A stretch of DNA of 64,000 nt from Halichondria panicea (taxonomy: Eukaryota; Porifera; Demospongiae; Suberitida; Halichondriidae): contig NC_087389.1 in the NCBI RefSeq assembly GCF_963675165.1, positions 6,000,621 to 6,064,620 of the forward strand, written 5' to 3'. Below the pieces are notes generated by a model. The model did no database searches. It saw only the letters and a program-made list of their open reading frames with translations, and was not told the DNA's origin. This document shows positions 55,872-64,000 of this stretch, one piece after another (the stretch's first letter is position 1; every line of letters begins with the position of its first letter). Made by a program: the position numbers and the translations under genes.

Positions 55872-56116
55872 ATATAACACCCTGACAGTGATGCTTCCCC
55901 AGGGTGTTGAGACAGTAGGTACCATCAGAACAGATGGAGTCATCTTCTCTACACTCATCAATATCTGGTGGGCCAGAGTGAGTCACACTGTGTACTAGTA
56001 CAAGCCAGTCTCCTCACCTGTACAAGATCCCTCCACCTCCTCATATCACAGGGCACACTCCTTACAGCTGTCAGCCCCCGGACCACCACACTCTGTCAGG
56101 CATGCCCTATCACACA
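55872..56116 (-). pseudogene. CRELD-like furin and EGF exons, second copy, damaged
   Basis: Exon 56018-56116: CDRACLTECGGPGADSCKEC, then AL, an in-frame TGA, YEEVEGSCT; phase-1 ends fit the next exon, so the TGA is a true nonsense change. Exon about 55880-55964: DIDECREDDSICSDGTYCLN then TLGKHHCQG, with the element at 55449-55871 inserted at its 3' edge. Furin-like repeat followed by calcium-binding EGF is the CRELD order. Confidence 0.7.
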
Positions 56117-57808
56117 CTGCATGGATGCATGTGCGTGGTGTGTGGGTGTGTGTGGGTGTGGGTGTGGGGGTGGGGAGATGGTGAAAGTACATGTCACTGT
56201 GGGTCACATGTAAATTATGACATGCATTTACATTATTATGTTGAAGAGCTTATGGTTGAGTCACGTGACCACTGGCTTAGGGTCCCGCCCACACGACAAG
56301 ATATGGTGTGCGTGAGTGACAGTTTGAAATAAAGTATGCATTGCCGCCATGGCACAGAAAGTTAAGGGTTAGCTAATTTAAGGGGCTCTCCCTACAAGTG
56401 CAGAAAATTACCGTTCGATGAGTTAATGCTTAACTACATTTTCTGGCGAGCACATACAGTCAGTCGAGATAGTCCGACCATAGGGAGAATACACGGATAA
56501 CTGCAAACATGTTATTAGCGGAAATTCTAAGACTTCAACTATGGAAAGTGAACTGTTTATTGAAGTGTGTCTGCTAATTTCATGTGCTTCTATTGAGTTG
56601 GGACTTCCCCTGATTATAATGCCTGATTATAAGAGGTGTCTTTATTTCAAGGGTGGTCAGTGTAGCCACACCCCCTCACCCATAATGGCGTGCTGTATCT
56701 TCCTATTCCTCTCTAGGATGCTCCTCTCCTGGTCCTCCACTGACTTGTGATAGAGCTACTCACCACACAGCCTCATCTGACAACACACCTGAAACAAGGG
56801 ATAACAATTTGTTATAATTATGTTGGAGAACAATAAATACTGTAATAGTGCTGCTCACAAGCATCACTTACAGCTAGACTCTTTAAGCCTGCACTCAGTC
56901 TTCTTGCTTTGAATACTTTTCTCTTTTGTTTCTGATCCACGTGGCACCATCAAAAGTCAGAAGTAAGGAGAGGAGGGGGCGGGGCTGGTGTTTAATTCAT
57001 TTCCCTTTAGCCTAAGAGGGAAACACCAGCCCCGCCCCCTCCCACTAATTAATTGTCTCAAAAGTCAATGACAATGACAATAAGTAGCACCAATATAAAT
57101 GAAAGCACCGCGGGTGCTGATGCCTCGGTGGAGGTGCCAAAGCTACATAACATAAAAAACTACTAATAGCTAGCTTTTATACACACATTGATTATAATTA
57201 TCATGATGAATTTTGCTGCATGCGAATAGTGGGTAATGATCGACCATGATTGTTGTTAAAAACGATCGATGCCAAAAGTTCAAGTCTAAAATTAATGGCA
57301 GCATCAGCAGAGCCTTGCAGCTCTCTGCTCACTGTTGCAGCTACCAATAGCTAGCGTTCTAGTGCAGAGCTAACTACTAAGTAGAGTAGTAACACTCGGT
57401 GAACAAGTTTTGCTACGGACTCTTCTGAAAAGGCTGCAATAGCATTCCAAGTAAGCAAAACTAGGCATAACTCGAGAACGAAGCATTATTTTGCAAATCC
57501 ACGAATTAAAATCCAAGTAAACATGACTAGAAGCCTATAGAAACTCTTACTTGCACTTGATTCATCCTTGAGAAGCTGTAGCGGTCTACACACACACACA
57601 GACACACAAACACACTACCGTATACCTCGCTTGCGCATGCGCACCGAGGCATAATCAGACAAATAATAGCTGTAGATTTTACTATAAATTACAGTGATTG
57701 ATCAAACTACTGATCTATGCAATCCCTATAATTTTTTGACAGTTTTTTGCTACCAACTCTTGCTAGCAACCTTGTTTTTATGCCTCGGTGCGCATGCGCA
57801 AGCGAGGT

Positions 57809-57809
<1 letters not shown>

Positions 57810-57839
<30 letters not shown>
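57810..57839. repeat. (TG)n inside the fold-back element
   Basis: Short pure TG run; its inverse counterpart (AC)n is in the other arm at about 57589-57615. Confidence 0.85.
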
Positions 57840-57842
<3 letters not shown>

Positions 57843-58126
57843 CTGCTACAGCTGCTCAAGGATGAATATCAAGTGCAAGTAAGAGTTTCTATAGCCTATA
57901 GGCTCTTAATCATGTTTATTGGACTTTAATTTGTGGATTTGCAAAATAATGCTTCGTTATGCCTAGTTTGTTACTACTTGGAATGCCATTGCAGCCTTTT
58001 CAGAAGAGCACGTAGCAAACTTGTTTACCGAGTGTTGCTACTCTACTTTAAGTCTTAGTAGTTAGCTCTGCACTAGAAGGCTAGCAGCTGCAAGAGTGAG
58101 AAGAGAGTTGCAAGGCTCTGCTAATG

Positions 58127-58189
58127 TAGCCTCGATCCCAGCCCCTCTCACATCTTTCTCAATTGAGAGCGGCCTGGAATCGAGGCTAC
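58127..58189. mobile_element. 63-bp mini-element, 8-bp duplication (TAGCCTCGAT family)
   Basis: TAGCCTCGATCCCAGCC at the left, GGCCTGGAATCGAGGCTAC at the right. TGCTAATG is duplicated at 58119-58126 and 58190-58197. The opposite arm of the fold-back (about 57300) and block copy 1 (about 36630) show the site without it. Probably the smallest member of the hAT-like family. Confidence 0.85.
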
Positions 58190-58449
58190 TGCTAATGCAG
58201 CCATAATTGTAGACTTGAACTTTTGGCATAGATCGTTTTTAACAACAATCATGGTCGATCATTACCCACTCCCTGAGATTTTGTGCAGCAAAATTAAATT
58301 ATTTATCATGTGTATAAAAGCTATTATATAGTAGCTTTATGTTATGTAGCTTTGACATCTCCACCGAGGCATCGATCAGCACCTGCGGTGCTTTCATTTT
58401 TAATAACTTGTATTTGGGCTTTGTTCAACAAAGAAAGGAGTTGTTTGTT

Positions 58450-58500
58450 AGACTCGCAAGCCGTCACTGTTGCAGGCAAACAGTGACGGCTTGCGAGTTT
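58450..58500. mobile_element. 51-bp hairpin insertion with 11-bp duplication
   Basis: Arms ACTCGCAAGCCGTCACTGTT and the exact inverse, loop GCAGGCA. AGTTGTTTGTT is duplicated at 58439-58449 and 58501-58511. Block copy 1 (about 36825-36840) has the site with no hairpin. Confidence 0.85.
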
Positions 58501-58885
58501 AGTTGTTTGTTTCTATTAAAAGTAAGGGAATTCCCCAAACTGCACGGAGGTGGGGCTCATCCATAATTATGCATTCCGTATTTCTTGTGGCTGAGCACCC
58601 CTTTTAATCCCCTGCACCCACACCATCCTTTCTCCTTTCAACTTAACAACAATTTTAGGTCACTGTCACCAGGCAAAAGCAAAGAACTGATCAGCTCTAA
58701 ATCTATGCAGTCTAAGTCCAGACATTAGCAATGCCAGTGAGTGCATATAATTACAGTACAGGCTACTGCATAGATCTATTATAATTATTACAATTATATA
58801 CAAGCTATAAAGTGGATGTGCATATGAGCATGACCTCCTATAAACTAATAGTCTTCTTAAGCTACAGCTCTCCCTCCCCATGTAG

Positions 58886-59905
58886 GGCAAGCGTCCGATA
58901 GCTCAGAGCAAGGTTGTCTTTATCTCACTCCTAGTGGTGGACATGCTCAACACCATCCTGCAAGAGACCATCACACTCTCCAAGGGTGATCGAGTAGCAA
59001 GTGCCCGAGCTGCCATCATTGTCTTTGTTCTCTGTATCATTATATTATTTGGCCCGTTAACGATTGGCCATTATGTCTATCTCTGCATAGCAAGAAAAAA
59101 TCCAGTCAGTTTTATTACATCTCTCCTTGAAATTATGGGAGTGCTTTTCTTTTTCTATGGCAACAATATCACAAGTATTATCAACAACTGGAGAATTGAG
59201 TTAGGTTGTGACTCTCAATGCGTCCTTGATAATCAAATAGCAGCTGCTTTCTCTTTGGGAATGTCTCTAATCATTTTTCAGATAGTTCCGTCAGTTCTGA
59301 AAAAGCTGTTAAAGTTGCTGAAGAGAAAACAGCAACATGTGAAGAAAACGAGGTCGCCTGATTGGTACACTGCGCTTGATTTGATCACGATGTTTATCAA
59401 GATCAACACCATCTACTCGGCTATTGTTGGGATGACACAATCCACTGATTTCTGCAGCAGCACTGAAGTTGCTGCAAGTTCAGTTTTCCTGTCCGTTTGT
59501 GTTCTACTGGGATTTGCTAGCGAGTTAATCGATTATTTCTATGCTTTGGACACGAATTTAAAGAGCAACAAAGAATACATCGACAAGTCATTCAATCAAT
59601 TGGTAACTATCGGCATGATTCTTATTGTCACTATTTGCCTTCCCTTTTATTTACTGGCCGATAATTTCCAGCCTCTCGATTGTGCGTTCAGTTGTGACAC
59701 TATTGTTGCTAATGCGACCATCAGCACAACCACATGCAACCGGACGGCCAACAGTGGAGTTAGACTAGGGTTTACCCTAACCACGCTTATTATCGTCCTC
59801 ATCTTCTCCAGTGTTTATTTCTATCATGTTCGATTAGCTGAAATAAATCAAAAGAAGCTGAAGAGTAACATTGTTATAATTACTGGGAAAGAAACAGTGG
59901 TGTAG
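58886..59905 (+). CDS. Multi-pass membrane protein, second (intact) copy
   Basis: An exon open from acceptor CATGTAG (58881-58885) through 323 codons after the first Met (58934) to TAG at 59905. Upstream codons GKRPIAQSKVVFISLLVVD suggest that the protein starts in an earlier exon not identified. About seven to eight hydrophobic segments: AIIVFVLCIIILFGPLTIG, ITSLLEIMGVLFFFYG, AAAFSLGMSLIIFQIV, WYTALDLITMFIKI, SSVFLSVCVLLGFASELI, TIGMILIVTICLPFYLLA and FTLTTLIIVLIFSSVYFY. A Cys-rich extracellular-type loop (CAFSCDTIVANATISTTTCN, with NAT and NRT sequons) lies before the last one. No family recognised. Confidence 0.75.
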   Translation, partial: GKRPIAQSKVVFISLLVVDMLNTILQETITLSKGDRVASARAAIIVFVLCIIILFGPLTIGHYVYLCIARKNPVSFITSLLEIMGVLFFFYGNNITSIINNWRIELGCDSQCVLDNQIAAAFSLGMSLIIFQIVPSVLKKLLKLLKRKQQHVKKTRSPDWYTALDLITMFIKINTIYSAIVGMTQSTDFCSSTEVAASSVFLSVCVLLGFASELIDYFYALDTNLKSNKEYIDKSFNQLVTIGMILIVTICLPFYLLADNFQPLDCAFSCDTIVANATISTTTCNRTANSGVRLGFTLTTLIIVLIFSSVYFYHVRLAEINQKKLKSNIVIITGKETVV

Positions 59906-60644
59906 AATTTTTAAATTTACCATTATAATTATCAAGTTGTATTGTCATAATTATATGCTTTTTCTCAGAATTAACTATAATCAGGAGTAGCTATACATAA
60001 AGCTAATTAAAATTAATGATTCAATAATTATGTATAGGTTTGCAGTGGGAGTGATATAGGTCTGAAGTGGTGTGGTCCATAATTATTGTGCCCATTATAT
60101 AGTCACTCCTAAAAGGGGTGGGGCTGGTCTTGCAGGTACACTGTTATAGGAATGCTATGAACTTTACTTCCAACTTTAAATTATTAGGTATTGTCTCATA
60201 TTCACATTACACTAGGCCCTGATAACATTATTTTTACACATTATTAACCCTATTCTCGAAAAATGTGCCTAATATTAAAAATCCAAAAATGAATGTGACA
60301 AAAATAATAATTATAGACTAAATTAACATAAACACAGCACACATGCAAAGCTAACTGACACATGTACACGACATTATTAATATAATCATGATTCTCATAA
60401 TATTGGTGATAATCCTTCAAGCCATGAAATGTCGTTATGCAAAACTTAATGTAATGATCTTTACCATTGATGCTTTAGACACTATTATGCTAAAAATTAT
60501 TCCGAGCATAATTTATCAGGGCCTACATTACACACTGTGCATATGGCAAATGACACTATCATTAGTAACATACAAATCTTGAGTATAAGCAATAAAAATA
60601 ATGAGCTATGCTAATAATAATAATTTTTTTCTGATGTGTTCCGA

Positions 60645-62558
60645 GCTTTCACCTTTGACCCTAAGCGAGTCCCCGTCTAACTTGCCATGGTGACTATGGG
60701 ATGGACTTTGACCTGGGCTTGATACTGATTTGATCTCTGTCGGGTTGTCATAACGACTATAGTCTGGAAACTCGGTAATAGTTTTAGAGAACTTGACTTT
60801 CGGAGCCGATCTCCTAGCGTCTCTACAGTGTGTGGGCGTGTGTGTGGGTGGGGGGTAATTTATAAAGAACAGAAATAATGCTGCAACTAAAGTGACTGCT
60901 ATAGTGTACACACTGCTATAGTGTACACACACGATTGGTAATACACAGTGACACTAGCAAGAGCAAGTGTATGCAATGGCCGAGTGGTCTCCCAGTAAAG
61001 TGTAGGGATAACTCACTCTGTGTGTCTCTGGCTCCTGGAGGACCTCTCACTCTTGCTATCAGCCTGGGCAGAGAAATCAAACAATGTAGGTGGCTACTAA
61101 ATAAGTGTATGCTGTTTGTTACATTGAAACCTGTCTATACCCTACAACTAGCCTCTATAATACAGCCAGGTTAATGGGCTCCATAGCATGTGTTTGGACT
61201 TGTGTTAGCAGGCCACCCTCTATAATACAGCCAGGTTAATGGGCCCCAAAGTCTCCGGAGAGCATGTGTCCCTCTATAATACAGCCGGGCCCCAAATCTC
61301 TGCCCGGTGCATGGCCACTACCAAACAGGTATGATACAGTATTGCACAAAAGCTACACACATGTACAGTGTCTCTCACCTCATCTGACTTGCTGCAGAGG
61401 TGCTGTATGATAGGAGTGAGGGGGGAGAAGGTTCGGGTCATACCACCACCACGTTGACGAGCCTCTCCATTAGCATTCATATGCTGAGCTACTGACGTCA
61501 TCTGCTTCCTGTGTGTGTGTGGGGGGGTGTGTGGTGGGAGGGTGTGTGTGTGTGTGTGTGATGGGAGGGTGTGTGCGTGTGTGTGGTGGGAGGGTGTGTG
61601 TGTGGGGGGGAGGGTGTGCGTGTGAGTATGTGTGTGTGTGGGGGGGTGGTGCAGTCATAGTGTGTGTATATTATTACATGACATGGTATCGTGCTAAATC
61701 TGTCATCACCCAAATATCTGGTACCATTTGAAAAGTCTTTTTCTAAGCTTTCGGGAAATCATAAAATTGAATCCACGGAATTCAAGTTATGGCGACTGAA
61801 CGAGTTCACTAACCAATTGATTAAACGGGGGACATGTACATGTAGTACATACCTGCACATTAATTTATACTATTCACTCACTCTAACACTTCTTGGGGGG
61901 TGGCTGTTCGATAGTCAATGGTATTATGGTCCTCCCTTTATCTGCTGCTTCATGACCTCTGTCCTTTGACCTTCGCGACCTCTTCTTAGCAGCATGATCC
62001 GGGGGTACGATTGGAGGATCGTTTAGGGGTAGTGGGTGGTTCAGGGGGCGCCTTCCGCACAGGTACTTGACCCCTGCTGGGGGGAGGGGGTTGATAATTA
62101 GCACAAGAATAATAAGAAGCACTAACAAGCTGCTTTGTAGCTACGTACATGTAGCTAGCTGCTGGTAATAATTGTTTTTGGCTGCCACGTGCAGAAATGC
62201 TAGAGTCAAAGTTCACTGAGGCTACTATTTGAGACTGAACTACGAATATTTTACCCCCCGAAAATTACCGGCTATACGGTAGACACTAGCAGTAGCAATT
62301 CTCCCAGTGACACACTCTCATACAGACTTGCACACACACCACCATACACACACACTACACAATCACTAATTAAAGGCCCTCCACTTACATAGCGAGCTGC
62401 TCGGCCATGTGTGTCAGTTCTCCAGAGAGTGCCCAACAAGTCTCGTACATCATGAGATAGAGGACACAGATATTCTGACCCATAACATCGGCCCAATCCA
62501 CCGGCCTCTGGTTCTCCCTGTCCGTGTGGACCATGCTGTAGCCAAAGTCCATGAGCAG

Positions 62559-62562
<4 letters not shown>
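60645..62562 (-). pseudogene. Synphilin-1-like gene, block copy 2
   Basis: Exons corresponding to copy 1: about 62390-62560 (LLMDFG..., ETCWALSRELTHMAEQ), about 61880-62090 (Pro/Lys-rich), about 61370-61508 (KQMTSVAQHMNANGEARQRG) and about 60650-60830 (RRSAPKVKFSKTITEF, SRYDNPTEIKS). The coiled-coil exon of copy 1 (45319-45512) is missing. In the Pro/Lys-rich exon eight bases present in copy 1 (CCCCCTGT after AATCGT) are absent, shifting the frame. Likely non-functional. Confidence 0.6.
61511..61662. repeat. Compound (TG)n / GGGAGGGTGTG repeat
   Basis: Counterpart of 44067-44232, again directly against the acceptor of the KQMTSVAQ exon. Confidence 0.9.
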
Positions 62563-62595
<33 letters not shown>

Positions 62596-62775
62596 CTGTG
62601 TGTGTGTGTGTGTGGGTGGTGTGTGTGTGTGTGTGTGTATGTGTGTGTGGGTGTGTGTGGGTGGTGTGTGTGTATGTGTGGGTGTGTGTGTGGGTGGTGT
62701 GTGTGTATGTGTGTGTGGGTGTGTGTGTGTGTGGGTGGGTGTGTGTGTGTGTGTGGGTGGTGTGTGTGTGTGGGG
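62563..62775. repeat. Expanded (TG)n with GTGGGTGG interruptions
   Basis: Counterpart of 46105-46172 but three times longer, again starting at the acceptor of the LLMDFG exon (minus strand). Confidence 0.9.
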
Positions 62776-63074
62776 AGTGATACAGAAACTAAATAACCAA
62801 AAATATGATATTCAGTTATCGTAGCTACAGTAGCTATGCAATCGAAACTTAAGTTATGGAGCCACTGGAGGTGACTATAAATATACTAGCTTATGTTTTA
62901 TTATCCCTGGGCTTACGTTATTGGTCTCACTTGTTAAGTTGGATTTGGCCGAATATAGTCAGCTACAGAATGCACTTTTATTGTGTGTAACTGCTCTAAC
63001 CAGGCTAAACTTAAGTATGGCAGTCTAAATTAGCGACTAAATGTCAGTGTCAAACGGACAACCAGTAACTGCCT

Positions 63075-63285
63075 ATTAGTCCCTGTATAGCGAGCATGGC
63101 GGGTGTGGTGAATGAGTCATCTGGTATCTGCAGTGCGGAGGAGGGCAGTCCACTCTCCACTAGGAACTGTATGATGGGCAGGCGGCCATGGAGGGCAGTC
63201 TTGTGGGCCAGACTGAAGTGGTGCTCGTTACTAGAATAGTGAAATCCTCGAGCTCTTTGAGAGGACAGGCATCCAGTTTAGCCCT
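63075..63285 (-). pseudogene. Ankyrin exon of a synphilin-like gene
   Basis: The minus strand reads HFSLAHKTALHGRLPIIQFL then VESGLPSSALQIPDDSFTTP and AMLAIQGLIGS. Ankyrin-like helices; this exon is not seen in copy 1, where a different ankyrin exon (46338-46472) is present. Upstream frame is unclear. Confidence 0.45.
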
Positions 63286-63371
63286 CATACCTGCAGTGGG
63301 AAAACAAGAGTCTCAATTAAAGTGGATTAATCAATACATGTATAGGTACAGTGTAGGCAGGCTTGTGTACT

Positions 63372-64000
63372 AAGAGGCGCTGTATGATAGGAGTGAGGGG
63401 GGAGAAGGTTCGGGTCATACCACCACCACGTTTACGAGCCTCTCCATTAGCATTCATACGCTGAGCTACTGACGTCATCTGCTTCCTGTGTGTGTGTGTG
63501 TGGGAGGTGTGTGGTGGGAGGGTGTGTGTGTGCAAGTGTGTGTGTGGGGGGGAGGGTGTGTGTGTGCGAGGGTATGCGTGTGAGTGTGTGTGTGGTGGGA
63601 GGGTGTGTGTGTGTGTGTGTGGTGGGAGGGTGTGTGCAAGTGTGTGTGTGTGTAGGGAGGGTGTGTGTGTGCGAGGGTGTGCGTGTGAGTGTGTGTGTGT
63701 GGGTGGTGCAGTCATAGTGTGTGTGTGTGTGATAGTGTGTGTATAGGTACCTAGTTATAATTCAAACGGACATGTTACAGTAGTTTCAGCAGCCATAACT
63801 TTAGTACTGTGACCCCAATTTATGATTTTGTGAAAGCTTAGAAAGAGACCTTTCAAATGATGTATTTCAATCCAATATTTAGATGTGGTCATAATTCAAC
63901 TTTGAACCCTGGGCTATTATTACATGGTATCGTGCTAAATCTGTCATCTCCCAAATATCTGGTACCATTTGAAAGGTCTTTTTCTAAGCTTTCGGAAAAT
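63372..64000. repeat. Third partial copy of the synphilin 3' block
   Basis: From AGAGGCGCTGTATGATAGGA the sequence repeats 43955-44340 and 61397-61760, including the KQMTSVAQRMNANGEARKRG exon (minus, to about 63486), its TG array (63487-63733), and the downstream CAGCAGCCATAACTTTAGT segment. It runs off the window. Confidence 0.85.
63487..63733. repeat. Compound (TG)n / GGGAGGGTGTG repeat
   Basis: Third instance of the array at the KQMTSVAQ exon acceptor, with higher-order units of about 60-90 bases. Confidence 0.9.

Larger units (their letters stand above)
57098..58399. mobile_element. 1.3-kb fold-back element with arms of about 500 bp
   Basis: Outer ends AAATGAAAGCACCGCGGGTG and the inverse of a close variant. 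The arms run inward through GTGGGTAATGATCGACCATG, TAGTGCAGAGCTAACTACTA and CATAACTCGAGAACGAAG. The centre has a second inverted pair around CTTGCGCATGCGCACCGAGG (about 57630 and 57785) and a (TG)n run. Only the right part remains in block copy 1 (about 36600-36790); a partial copy is at 19600-19935. Confidence 0.8.
55872..62820. repeat. Segmental duplication of 35.8-46.2 kb (block copy 2)
   Basis: Collinear with 35837-46200: EGF exon, exon-like segment, hairpin, fold-back region, membrane-protein gene, spacer and synphilin-like exons. It lacks several insertions found in copy 1 and has its own (complete fold-back element, 51-bp hairpin). Confidence 0.85.

Noticed and set aside
55527..55877. 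116-codon Lys/Phe/Leu-rich frame inside the 55449-55871 element
   Set aside because: It runs through the terminal inverted repeat at its end and has no recognisable domain; more likely incidental.
62551..62824. Cys/Val/Trp-rich open frames (MCVCVCV type), also near 32100, 44066, 61513 and 63490
   Set aside because: These are translations of TG microsatellites; every frame of such a repeat is open.

Overview
The window is animal nuclear DNA, most likely from a sponge (demosponge type). This is inferred from spliced genes with short GT-AG introns, very AT-rich noncoding DNA, animal gene families (Roc-COR GTPase with death domains, CRELD, a synphilin-1-like ankyrin protein, axonemal dynein heavy chain) and a dense load of miniature inverted-repeat elements (MITEs). 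It contains no prokaryotic gene organisation, CRISPR array or recognised RNA gene.

Layout. Two paralogous minus-strand genes fill most of 1-31.8 kb. Gene 1 runs from 10.55 kb off the left edge; gene 2 runs from 31.77 kb to 20.17 kb. Both encode a short N-terminus, a coiled coil assembled from a chain of 3- and 12-nt candidate microexons, and a P-loop/Roc-like GTPase. Gene 2 also shows a COR-like region, a linker of tandemly repeated phase-1 exons and two death-domain-like exons at the C-terminus. Gene 2 has one in-frame TAG inside the COR region. Their 5' halves (1.02-10.75 kb and 24.82-31.95 kb) are a recent duplication with nearly identical introns, yet the coding segments inside it differ strongly. 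Remnants of a third relative lie at 48.4-48.9 kb.

Between genes 1 and 2 (10.7-19.6 kb) is a transposon cluster: long inverted-repeat elements, a DD34E transposase with a convergent second ORF, a 5'-truncated retroelement with a restriction-like endonuclease, its poly(A) and target-site duplication, and a decayed LINE.

From 32 to 48 kb, minus-strand exons of CRELD, a synphilin-like gene and a dynein heavy-chain pseudogene are interleaved with a plus-strand multi-pass membrane protein gene. Much of this block is duplicated at 55.9-62.8 kb, and a further synphilin fragment starts at 63.37 kb. The first membrane-protein copy is broken by nested transposons and frameshifts; the second (58.9-59.9 kb) is open. 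Each duplicate serves as the empty site for insertions in the other, so many target-site duplications can be read directly.

49-55.8 kb holds a second retroelement endonuclease fragment, an unrecognised plus-strand multi-exon gene, satellite-like repeats and little else.

The most interesting signal is the microexon-built coiled coil of the Roc-COR-death-domain genes. Its codons vary between the two copies far more than the surrounding introns, as expected for a diversifying immune or self-recognition receptor family.
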